Below are positions 18,858-26,644 of a stretch of DNA of 64,000 nt, one piece after another. The translations under genes and the position numbers were made by a program. Source of the DNA: Myxococcales bacterium. Lineage in GTDB: Bacteria > Myxococcota > UBA727 > VGSZ01. A model generated the notes under the pieces. The model was not told where the DNA came from, did no database searches, and worked only from the letters and a program-made list of their open reading frames with translations. The stretch covers positions 1 through 64,000 of the forward strand of contig JAHFED010000019.1 in assembly GCA_023248635.1 (NCBI GenBank), read 5' to 3'. The first letter of the stretch is position 1; each line of letters begins with the position of its first letter.

Positions 18858-19178
18858 TTACTCGCCCTCGCCCTCGCCCTCGCCACCTTCAGGAGGGAGG
18901 CATTCCAGCGAAACGCGGCCGCTGAAAGTGACACAGACGTTGCCGACGTTGTCGTCGGGGCACAACTCCTCGAGGACGTCGCAGGCGCAGATTTCCTCGG
19001 GATCGCAACTGGCATCGGGCTCGGCGCAGGTCGAAGTCTCGCCATCGCCGAGATCGACGCACACGAGTCCATCCTCGCAGCGCAGGTCGCTGCAGTCGTC
19101 GCCGACGTCGGCCCGCTCTGGGGGCGGCTTCTCACAAGCTCCGAGGGCGAGGAGGACGACGAGAGGAAGCGCCCTCAC
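18858..19178 (-). CDS. Small cysteine-rich lipoprotein with GEGEGE tail, inside the infB operon
   Basis: A 106-residue protein with a lipoprotein signal (MRALPLVVLLALGAC) and ten or more Cys residues in the mature part (DDCSDLRCEDGLVCVD, SCDPEEICACDVLEELC), ending in EGGEGEGEGE. The Cys pattern recalls the small disulfide-rich headers common in Myxococcota surface lipoproteins. Its start overlaps the infB stop by four bases and its stop abuts ylxP, so an envelope protein is inserted in a translation operon. The gene may be one exposed piece of a larger complex, or a recent insertion; function unknown. Confidence 0.78.
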   Translation of the reverse strand: MRALPLVVLLALGACEKPPPERADVGDDCSDLRCEDGLVCVDLGDGETSTCAEPDASCDPEEICACDVLEELCPDDNVGNVCVTFSGRVSLECLPPEGGEGEGEGE

Positions 19179-21904
19179 GCCTGCGCGCCCGAACCCTGCG
19201 CCTGGGGTTGAGCAGACGACATCGCTGCCGACGTCGGATCGATGGCCTCACCCAGGTCCGCGGCCACTTCCACGAGCTCAAAGCACTCGATGACGTCGCC
19301 GGGTTGGAAGTCGATGAAGGACGCGAAGCCGATGCCGCACTCGAAGCCCGCGGCCACGTCTTTGGCGTCGTCTTTGAAACGTCGCAGCGAGGTGAAAGTG
19401 CCTTCGTGCAACACCTGTGTGCCCCGCTTGATGCGCGCACGTTCGGAGCGAACGATCTTGCCGTCGACGACGTAGGAGCCGGCGATGACACCCAGCTTGG
19501 GCACGGTGAAGGTCTGACGGACCTCGGCGCGACCCAGGTACTTCTCTTCGACGTTGGGCGCGAGCATCTGCCGCATGACCTTTTTCACGTCATCGAGCAG
19601 CTCATAGATGATGCTGAAGCTGCGGAGCTCGACCTTCTCGTGGCTCGCGAGGGCAGCCGATCTCTTGTCGGGCTTCGAGTTGAAGCCAACGATCATCGCC
19701 TTCGACGCCAAGGCGTGGTTCACGTCGGCTTCGGTGATGGTGCCGACACCCGAGAGGATGACGGTGACCTTCACCTTGCGCGTGCTCATCTTCTCGAGCG
19801 CCTGCGAGACCGCTTCGACGGAGCCGCCGACATCGGCCTTGACGATGATCTTGAGCTCCATCTGCTGCTCGGCGGTGGCCGATTTTTGGATGAAGTCCAA
19901 GAGGTTCGACATCGAGTTCTGGTTTTGACGACGAAGGGCCTCTTCGCGAGCCTTCTGCTGACGGTGCTCGGCCACGGTGCGGGCGGCTTTTTCGTCGGTG
20001 ACGGCATTGAGCTTGTCGCCAGCGTCGGGGACGCCGGACAGACCCAGCACCTGAACCGGCGTCGACGGCCCGGCTTCTTTCAAGGGCTGACCGCGGTCGT
20101 CGAGCATGGCCCGCACACGACCGGCGTGCTCGCCAGCGACGATGTAGTCGCCGATATGCAGCGTGCCTTGCTGCACCAAGATCGTCGCCACCGGGCCCCG
20201 ACCCTTGTCGAGCTCGGCTTCGACGATGGTGCCCTCGGCGCGCTTGTCGGCGGTGGCGCGCAGGTCGCCTACTTCGGCGACGAGCAAGATGGCCTCGAGC
20301 AGCTTGTCGACGTTCATGCCCGTGCGGGCCGACACCGGCAGCATGAGCGTGTCGCCACCCCACTCTTCGGCAACAAGGCCGTGCTCGGTGAGCTGTTGCA
20401 TGACGCGCTCGGGCTTGGCGTCGGCTTTGTCGGCCTTGTTGAGGGCCACGATGATCGGGACCTTGGCAGCCTTGGCGTGGGCCAGCGCTTCGGCCGTCTG
20501 CGGCATGACGCCGTCGTCGGCAGCGACGACGAGGATGACGATGTCGGTGACCTGAGCGCCGCGGGCGCGCATGGCCGTGAACGCCGCGTGACCGGGCGTG
20601 TCGAGGAAGGTGATCTTCCCCTTGGGCGTTTCCACCTGGTAGGCGCCGATGTGTTGGGTGATGCCCCCCGCTTCGCCGGCGGCGACCTCGGCCTTGCGAA
20701 TGCGGTCGAGCAGGCTGGTTTTGCCGTGATCGACGTGGCCCATGATGGTGACGACGGGAGGCCGCAGCTCGCCCTCTTTGGGCGCGGTGTCGGGCTTCTT
20801 CTCGACGGCGTCGAGGAGGTTTTCTTCGGTGAAGGCGACGTTCTTCACTTCGAACCCGAACTCGGTGGCGATGAGCGAAGCCGTGTCGAAGTCGATGGTC
20901 TGGTTGACCGTGACCATCATGCCCATCGAGAAGAGCTTCTGAATCACCTGGCCGGACTTGATGGCCATCTGGTGGGCGAGCTCGCCGACGCTGATCAGGC
21001 CGCTGACCTCGACGACGCGCTTGTGCTGCGCCGCCTGGGTGACCTCGGTTTGCTTGCCCTTTTTGCCCGTGCGCTTTTTCTCACCGGGATTGAACCAGAT
21101 GTCGCGGCCGCCTTGGCGCTGGCGGGAATCGCGACGTGCATCGGGACCACCAGGGGCTCCAGGAGAGCCAGGAGCGCCAGGCGTACCTGGACCTCGGGGC
21201 GCTCCGTTGGGGTTGGCGCCGGTGACGTCGACCATCTTGGGACCGCCGAAGCGATCGTTGATGACCCGAACTTCGCGGATGGGACCGCGGCCGCCAGGAC
21301 CTGTGCCCGCACGACGGGGACCCGAGGGCCCGAGCACGCGGCCCTCACCGGCCAAGCGGGCCCGGATGGTGTCGGCGTCGATGACGCGGGTGATGTTCTG
21401 GGCACCAGGGGCCGCAGCTGCAGCCTCTGCCGCCGCCGGTGCCGGCGTTGACACTTCGGGGCTGGCAGTCTCGACGCGCGGCGCCGCGGCCGGAGCTGCT
21501 TCCGACGCAGGCGCGGCGTCGACGGCCTCGACCACCGGACGCGCATCGACGACGGCGGCGCGAACCTCGACCGGCGCTTCGATGACGGGGGCGACGCGGA
21601 TGGGCTCCGCGGCCCGAGCCACCGGCGGCGGCGGCGTCGGGTCGCGGCGCACCGGCGCGGGTTTCTCCTCGATCACCACGGGCGCGGGCTCGGGCACGGG
21701 ACTGCTGCGGCGAACGACGCTGGTGCGCACGACGCTGGTGGGCTTGGGAGGCTGACCAGCGTTCAACGCTTTCATCGCCTCTGCTTCGTCGACCGTCGAC
21801 GAATGCGACTTGATGTCGAGGCCCAGCTTGTTGAGCTTCTCGAGGAGCTCTCTGTTCTCCAGCCCGAGCTTCTTTGCCAGCTCGTGGACGCGCAACTTAC
21901 CCAT
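19175..21904 (-). CDS. infB: Translation initiation factor IF-2
   Basis: The 909-residue protein carries fMet-tRNA to the 30S subunit and drives subunit joining by GTP hydrolysis. An IF2-N helical motif occupies about residues 1-55 (LRVHELAKKLGL), then a Pro/Ala/Gly-rich linker to about 300, a second IF2-N-like motif, and the G domain from about 385 with GHVDHGKTS (G1), GGITQHIGAY (G2), DTPGH (G3) and NKAD (G4), followed by domains II to IV. Start at 21904 (MGKLRVHEL) is where the family begins; upstream in-frame codons lack conservation. nusA is not upstream; the gene has its own 263-base leader. A small lipoprotein gene and ylxP follow in overlap. Confidence 0.97.
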   Translation of the reverse strand: MGKLRVHELAKKLGLENRELLEKLNKLGLDIKSHSSTVDEAEAMKALNAGQPPKPTSVVRTSVVRRSSPVPEPAPVVIEEKPAPVRRDPTPPPPVARAAEPIRVAPVIEAPVEVRAAVVDARPVVEAVDAAPASEAAPAAAPRVETASPEVSTPAPAAAEAAAAAPGAQNITRVIDADTIRARLAGEGRVLGPSGPRRAGTGPGGRGPIREVRVINDRFGGPKMVDVTGANPNGAPRGPGTPGAPGSPGAPGGPDARRDSRQRQGGRDIWFNPGEKKRTGKKGKQTEVTQAAQHKRVVEVSGLISVGELAHQMAIKSGQVIQKLFSMGMMVTVNQTIDFDTASLIATEFGFEVKNVAFTEENLLDAVEKKPDTAPKEGELRPPVVTIMGHVDHGKTSLLDRIRKAEVAAGEAGGITQHIGAYQVETPKGKITFLDTPGHAAFTAMRARGAQVTDIVILVVAADDGVMPQTAEALAHAKAAKVPIIVALNKADKADAKPERVMQQLTEHGLVAEEWGGDTLMLPVSARTGMNVDKLLEAILLVAEVGDLRATADKRAEGTIVEAELDKGRGPVATILVQQGTLHIGDYIVAGEHAGRVRAMLDDRGQPLKEAGPSTPVQVLGLSGVPDAGDKLNAVTDEKAARTVAEHRQQKAREEALRRQNQNSMSNLLDFIQKSATAEQQMELKIIVKADVGGSVEAVSQALEKMSTRKVKVTVILSGVGTITEADVNHALASKAMIVGFNSKPDKRSAALASHEKVELRSFSIIYELLDDVKKVMRQMLAPNVEEKYLGRAEVRQTFTVPKLGVIAGSYVVDGKIVRSERARIKRGTQVLHEGTFTSLRRFKDDAKDVAAGFECGIGFASFIDFQPGDVIECFELVEVAADLGEAIDPTSAAMSSAQPQAQGSGAQA

Positions 21905-21934
21905 GAACGAACCAACCTTGTCTGAGACGGAGTC

Positions 21935-21954
21935 GCGCCCTGCCACCAGGGCGC
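21935..21954 (-). promoter_or_regulatory. Leader hairpin upstream of infB
   Basis: A perfect 7-bp inverted repeat (GCGCCCT / AGGGCGC, 6-base loop) lies 30 bases upstream of the infB start. The rest of the 21905-22167 leader shows no recognised riboswitch or clear promoter boxes. Confidence 0.4.
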
Positions 21955-22167
21955 ACCGAACGGAAACCTTCTGGTGCGGCAAAGCTCTCGCCGCAAGGGG
22001 GAAGCCTGGTCCCCTCCGAGAACGTCAAAGACTAATGATTGCCCGGCTCCGTCGCAGCCCTTCGTCGGGGTCGGTCTGAGAGAGGAACTACCCAGCCAGG
22101 TGCAACGATGACGACGTCAAACCACGCAGCCCGCCCGTTTTTCGTGGGCGACGTTGGCGCTGGACCA

Positions 22168-23028
22168 TCAAAGGCGCGCAGGCTCACTGACCTCGAGGGC
22201 GCTCAGTGCGGCGCGGGCGTGGGCCTGAACGGCAGCGTCGGGATGTCCGCTCGACAGGGTGAACAACCAGGGCAGGGCCCGGCGTGAACCAGCGGCGGCA
22301 ACGGCGTCGATGCACAGATTTCGCAACTGCGCGGGCTGGCGGTCGGAGTAGGCGATGATGGCGTCGACGGCGCTTTCGTCGCCCAGCAAGGTCAAAGCCT
22401 GCAGCGCCGTCGCCGCCAGCTCATTGTCCTCACTCTTGAGCAGAGCCATCAACGCGGGTGTGGCCCTTTTTTCCCGCCGCGATCCCAAGGCCTGCATGGC
22501 TCGCTTCTGCTGCGATGCCGACGTCGACGTATCGCTCAGCCACCCCAACAGCTCGTCGGACCCCAGCTTGTCGGCGGCGTGGCTCTGAAGCACCTGGCGC
22601 AAGGCATCGGCCAGGGCCTGCTCGAGGAGTACGCGCGGCTCGAGGACGCCGTGTACGCTGGCGACGGAGTGCGCGCGCAAGGTCGGGCGGCCGCCTTCGG
22701 TGACGTCGATGGACAGGCTCAGCGTCGCTGGGGGCACCTCGCCGCCCGTCCCATCGGCGGGGCCGGTGCGGGCGAAAGACTCCACCCGCAGCCGCAAGGT
22801 GGCGCCCTCGGGGCGGTTGTCGTCGATGGTGATGCCACGCGTGCCTGAAAGCACCTCGGACATCGTCGCTCGGACCTCCTCCCGGTCGACGTCGTTGGCC
22901 ACCGCCGCCGGGTCGACGTCGACGAGCACGCGCCGCACCACCAGTGGATCTCCACAATGGCAGGCGCCGACGACGACGAACCCCACCAGCGCCACGGTCG
23001 TGCGCGCGCATGCGAATAGACGCCTCAC
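22168..23028 (-). CDS. HEAT-repeat lipoprotein
   Basis: A 286-residue protein with a signal peptide and probable lipobox (VALVGFVVVGAC). Residues about 30-150 form a mixed domain, and about 165-275 contain HEAT/PBS-lyase-like helical repeats (RATPALMALLKSEDNELAATALQALTLLGDESAVDAIIAYS, SRRALPWLFTLSSGHPDAAVQAHARAAL). Such proteins are scaffolds in the periplasm or at the membrane. The ATG overlaps the stop of the HMG-CoA lyase gene by four bases, so the two are co-expressed, but no functional link is evident. Confidence 0.82.
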   Translation of the reverse strand: MRRLFACARTTVALVGFVVVGACHCGDPLVVRRVLVDVDPAAVANDVDREEVRATMSEVLSGTRGITIDDNRPEGATLRLRVESFARTGPADGTGGEVPPATLSLSIDVTEGGRPTLRAHSVASVHGVLEPRVLLEQALADALRQVLQSHAADKLGSDELLGWLSDTSTSASQQKRAMQALGSRREKRATPALMALLKSEDNELAATALQALTLLGDESAVDAIIAYSDRQPAQLRNLCIDAVAAAGSRRALPWLFTLSSGHPDAAVQAHARAALSALEVSEPARL

Positions 23029-23975
23029 GCGCGCACCTCGGCGGCCATCTCGGCCAGCAGCTCGGAGCGCAAGGCCGCGACCACCTTAGACGCGGGTGGA
23101 CGTCGCAGCAGACCCTCGAGCCTCAAGCTCGCGCGCGCCAACTTGCGCAGGTCGACGCCCGTCTGAATGCCCATGCCATCGAGCATGTTGACGAGGTCCT
23201 CGGTGGCGACGTTGCCGGAGGCGCCGGGCGCGTAGGGACAGCCCCCGAGCCCACCCGCTGACGAGTCGAAGGAGCGCACGCCTTCGTCGAGGGAGACGGC
23301 GATGTTGGCCAGCGCTGCCCCGCGCGTGTCGTGCAAGTGCAGGGCGAGCCGGGACACATCCACGCTGCTCTTCAGTGCGCGCACCAGCTCGACGGTCTGG
23401 CGCGGATTGCCAACGCCGATGGTGTCGCCGATGGAGACCTCGTAGCAGCCCAGCTCGAAGAGCTTCACAGCGACGTCGACGACGGCCTTGACCGCGACCT
23501 TGCCCTCATACGGACAGCCCATCGCGCAAGACACGTAGCCGCGAAAGGGCACAGCATCGGCGACGGCGCGCGCCGCGACTTCGGCGTAGCGAGCCAGGGC
23601 CTCCGCCGTCGACGCGTTGATGTTCTTTTGGTTGTGGCTTTCGCTCGCCGCCAAGAACACCGCGACCTCGTCGAGGCCAGCAGCCCGGGCGCCTTCGTAG
23701 CCCTTGACGTTGGGCGTGAGTGCGGCCCAGGTCGCCTTGCCCTTGAGCGGGGCCTGTTGCGTCGCGTGCGCCACTTCGGCGTGGTCGGCGAGGGGCGGAA
23801 TCCAGCGCGGATTGACGAAGGCCGTGGCTTCGATGCGGCGGCACCCAGCGTCGGCGAGGTCGTTGAGGAAGGCGATCTTTGCCCGGGTGTCGACGATGAC
23901 CTTTTCGTTTTGCAGCCCGTCTCGTGGTCCCACCTCCATGAGGCGCACCCGATCCGGCAGCGACGCGAACAACAT
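23025..23975 (-). CDS. mvaB: Hydroxymethylglutaryl-CoA lyase
   Basis: Cleaves HMG-CoA to acetyl-CoA and acetoacetate, the last step of leucine catabolism. The 316-residue protein has the HMGL-like TIM barrel: VGPRDGLQNE near the start (metal Asp), ASESHNQKNIN, HLHDTRG (metal His residues), and the signature GLGGCPYAPGASGNVATED with the catalytic Cys. Length is normal for the bacterial enzyme. The usual neighbours (methylcrotonyl-CoA carboxylase, isovaleryl-CoA dehydrogenase) are not in this window. Stop overlaps the HEAT-repeat lipoprotein start. Confidence 0.95.
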   Translation of the reverse strand: MLFASLPDRVRLMEVGPRDGLQNEKVIVDTRAKIAFLNDLADAGCRRIEATAFVNPRWIPPLADHAEVAHATQQAPLKGKATWAALTPNVKGYEGARAAGLDEVAVFLAASESHNQKNINASTAEALARYAEVAARAVADAVPFRGYVSCAMGCPYEGKVAVKAVVDVAVKLFELGCYEVSIGDTIGVGNPRQTVELVRALKSSVDVSRLALHLHDTRGAALANIAVSLDEGVRSFDSSAGGLGGCPYAPGASGNVATEDLVNMLDGMGIQTGVDLRKLARASLRLEGLLRRPPASKVVAALRSELLAEMAAEVRA

Positions 23976-24053
23976 CGCTTGAACCTAGCAGGCGAAGCGG
24001 TCTCTGACAGGTCCACCTTTGCGCCACGCCCTCGGCTCGGACCTTCTGCCTTC

Positions 24054-24081
24054 AAAGAAAACGAGCGGCCAAGGCCGCCCG
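24054..24081 (-). terminator. Rho-independent terminator of the transglutaminase-like gene
   Basis: A GC-rich stem (GCGGCC / GGCCGC extended by CG pairs, one mismatch) followed on the minus strand by TTTTCTTT. It lies about 30 bases past the stop at 24112. Confidence 0.8.
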
Positions 24082-24111
24082 TTTCCTTCATTCCAGTTCA
24101 GAACAGAAGCT

Positions 24112-26292
24112 TCAGTTGTCGGCGGTCGTGAGCACGAAGCTCGAGGCCTCGTAGCCGTGCACGCCGATGTACAGGACACCTGACGCCGTCGGCACGAAGC
24201 GCAGGGTCTCGTTGCCCGACTCGGTGTAGGCCTGAGCGAGGGCGGTGGTGTCGGTGGGGTTGGCGCCCATCTGGATGTAGATGTCGACGTCGTGGGGCGC
24301 GATGGTGCGAATGGTAATGGGCTTGCCGGCTGTGACATTCACTGTGTTGTAGACATAGGAACCGAGCGCGACCGAAGACGACACATTCAGGTGCACCGTG
24401 GCGCCGGTCGGTGGCGGGGGCGGGGGCACACCACCGCCGCTGCCCGCCTCGGTCCAGCTGATGGCCAGGCTGAAGCTGCTCGTCGCTGCGTAGCCGTTGA
24501 CGCTGACGAACACCGGTCCACCGCCAGCCACCGAACAGGACTCGGCAGTGCCGTTGTTGTAGGGGCGGCAATCATAAGTCGACGTCGTCGGCGCTGATCC
24601 TTTCTTGACATAAAGATCCGCGTCACCCGTGCCGGTCATAGTCACCACTAGATTGCTGCCGGCGGCGACGTTGTAGGGGCCAAACTGCGCCCAGGCATTC
24701 TTGGCGAGGGTGCCGGTCTTGCTGTCGGTCTTGGCCGTGCCCGTGGTCCCGCTGCCGTCGGCGATGGACTCGTCGAGCATGCTCTTGACGTCGGCGTACT
24801 TGATCTTGCCGCCGGCGACCGAGGCGTTGCGCACCGAGACGGGCAGCCAGGCGAAGTCGGGGTGGAAGCGCTTGCTGGCGCCGACCCATTCGCCGCCGAT
24901 GATCTTGCCGAGCTCGTCGAGCTCGAGGATGTACTCGTAGCGCTCGGTCGAGGTGTAGTTGTTGATGGTCGACGAGAGGTTGCCGTCGGTCTCCGACGAG
25001 GATTCGCCGATGAAGCTGACGTCGTTCTTCACGTACTGCAGCGTCTTGGCCTTGGCGTTGAAGATGTAGGTGGTGGGCAGGGCGCCGCCCGTGGTGACGA
25101 CCAGGGACACCGTCGATGCCGTGTAGCCGTTGACCGAGATGAAGGCCTGGGTGGCGCCCGCGGGAGGCGTCAGCTCACAGGTTTCGGCGGAGCCATCGGA
25201 GTAAGGGCGGCAGTCGTAGGCGGCGGCGGTGGGCTGCGCGCCGAACTTCACGAACAGGTCAGCGTCGCCGGTGCCGCTCATGACGACCTTGAAGGGGGTG
25301 CCGGCCTTGACGGTGACGGCGGGGAAGTGCTGCCAGGCGTCCTTGGCCAGCGTCGCCGTGAGGGTTTGGGTGCTGGCGCCGGTGGCGCCGACGCCGATGA
25401 GCTGAAGGGCTTCGGCGACGTCGACGACGCGGGTGTCGACGATCTTGTAGCCGCGGAGGGGCTGGTTCCACACCTCGTCGTCGTACACGCGGTCAAAGAC
25501 GAAGGAAGCGTGCTGCGTCCCGAGGTAGCCAGCGAGCAGCACGTGGAAGGAGCCGGCGTTGCTGTCGCGGCAGGCCTGCTGCTCGGGGCGTCCGTGAATG
25601 TCGAAGTCGACGTCGACGGCTTCTTCGGCGCCGACGCGGTCATCGGATTCGCAGCGCAGAGAGACGAACTTGGTCTCGACGCCGTCGTGAACGAGGGAAG
25701 CCAGGGCTTTGAGGTCGTTGATCTTGAACGTGACGCCGTTGCGGATGACGACCTTCCTCGGCTCGGGAATCATGATGGCCGCGGGCGACCACGCGTGGCA
25801 GATGCCGAACCAAGTCGGAATGCAGTAGCCCTCGGTCTTGCCGGCGCGGAACGAGCACTCCTCGCCGAGATCGGCCTTGCACGTGGCGGCGGCGGTGGCG
25901 GCCGTGCACTTCTTGCGGCTGGATTGGCTGTCGATGCCGTTGGCCTTGCTGACGGCGTCCTCGACGCCGGTGACGCCGAAGGCCTTGGCGTACTTCGTCG
26001 ACGGCGGATCGTTGGCGCCGTCCCACTTGTGGTTCAAGCCGTCTTGGTAGACCGGCCAATACGAGCCCGCCCAGGGAATGCGCGCCGCTTCACCGGCCGC
26101 CGGCAGCTCGGCGAACTTGTAGTTCAAGCTCGACGAAAAGAGCGAGGGCGCGTCCTGCGCCGACCAGACCTCTGGCTTCTGCGCATTGGGCTTCGCGTTG
26201 GCATTGACGCCATTGACGTCGTCCATCGCGTTGGTGCACGCGACGAGGCTGAGGGCAGCAGCGGCAGCGAGAAAAGGTGACCGGGCGGACAT
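24112..26292 (-). CDS. Transglutaminase-elicitor-like lipoprotein with PPC domains
   Basis: The 726-residue protein begins with a lipoprotein signal (lipobox ending at C19). Residues about 45-300 resemble the TGase-elicitor family first known from Phytophthora GP42: the catalytic region GICHAWSPAAI gives C165, with likely H250 in GSFHVLLAGYLG and a following Asp. This suggests protein cross-linking or a related papain-like activity at the cell surface. Two clear pre-peptidase C-terminal (PPC) beta domains follow (GTGDADLFVKFG and GTGDADLYVKKG with CRPY cysteines), and a third, more diverged one is at the C-terminus. The ATG at 26292 has GAGAGG upstream and starts the signal peptide. Monocistronic, with its own terminator. 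Confidence 0.82.
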   Translation of the reverse strand: MSARSPFLAAAAALSLVACTNAMDDVNGVNANAKPNAQKPEVWSAQDAPSLFSSSLNYKFAELPAAGEAARIPWAGSYWPVYQDGLNHKWDGANDPPSTKYAKAFGVTGVEDAVSKANGIDSQSSRKKCTAATAAATCKADLGEECSFRAGKTEGYCIPTWFGICHAWSPAAIMIPEPRKVVIRNGVTFKINDLKALASLVHDGVETKFVSLRCESDDRVGAEEAVDVDFDIHGRPEQQACRDSNAGSFHVLLAGYLGTQHASFVFDRVYDDEVWNQPLRGYKIVDTRVVDVAEALQLIGVGATGASTQTLTATLAKDAWQHFPAVTVKAGTPFKVVMSGTGDADLFVKFGAQPTAAAYDCRPYSDGSAETCELTPPAGATQAFISVNGYTASTVSLVVTTGGALPTTYIFNAKAKTLQYVKNDVSFIGESSSETDGNLSSTINNYTSTERYEYILELDELGKIIGGEWVGASKRFHPDFAWLPVSVRNASVAGGKIKYADVKSMLDESIADGSGTTGTAKTDSKTGTLAKNAWAQFGPYNVAAGSNLVVTMTGTGDADLYVKKGSAPTTSTYDCRPYNNGTAESCSVAGGGPVFVSVNGYAATSSFSLAISWTEAGSGGGVPPPPPPTGATVHLNVSSSVALGSYVYNTVNVTAGKPITIRTIAPHDVDIYIQMGANPTDTTALAQAYTESGNETLRFVPTASGVLYIGVHGYEASSFVLTTADN

Positions 26293-26644
26293 GAAAAACC
26301 TCTCGGGTTTGGTCGTTTGACCGATGCGCGAGGCAGTATCCGTCAAGCTGCGTAGGTCTGTGTGCCGATTCTGACTACATCGGTTGACATGCGTGTCAAT
26401 GTTTGAGGTGCTGCGGGGGCGTTGCAATGCGTTCTGGCTCATCCTGACGCCCGGAGTCGGCTGTCGGGAGAAGTGGGGAGACGTCGGCGGAGGTGTGACG
26501 CGTGCACCGGACGCTCGCTGGATCCGCCAGCAACGGGCGAGATCCGGCCCAGGAAGGATCGCCGGGCGGCTGGCAAGGGCAAGGACCTGGGACCGGGCAA
26601 AGAATTGCCGAGTTCAGGGGCGCCGATGCGATGCTGGCGTCGAC
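26293..26644. other. 352-base divergent intergenic region
   Basis: This is the longest gap without a gene. It lies between the divergently transcribed transglutaminase-like and pseudo-receiver genes, so it must hold both promoters. The only clear signal is the inverted repeat at 26384-26399. Short open frames in 26400-26640 lack ribosome sites and protein-like composition; I see no RNA gene. Confidence 0.6.
26384..26399. promoter_or_regulatory. Inverted repeat TTGACA-TGCG-TGTCAA, possible operator or paired -35 boxes
   Basis: A perfect 6+6 palindrome with a 4-base centre. Each arm is a consensus -35 hexamer, one on each strand, lying 91 bases from the minus-strand start and about 245 bases from the plus-strand start. 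No good -10 is seen at 17 bases, so a regulator site is as likely as a promoter. Confidence 0.45.

Noticed and set aside
19208-21451. A 747-codon plus-strand frame
   Set aside because: It is antisense to infB, which is certain from its GTPase motifs.
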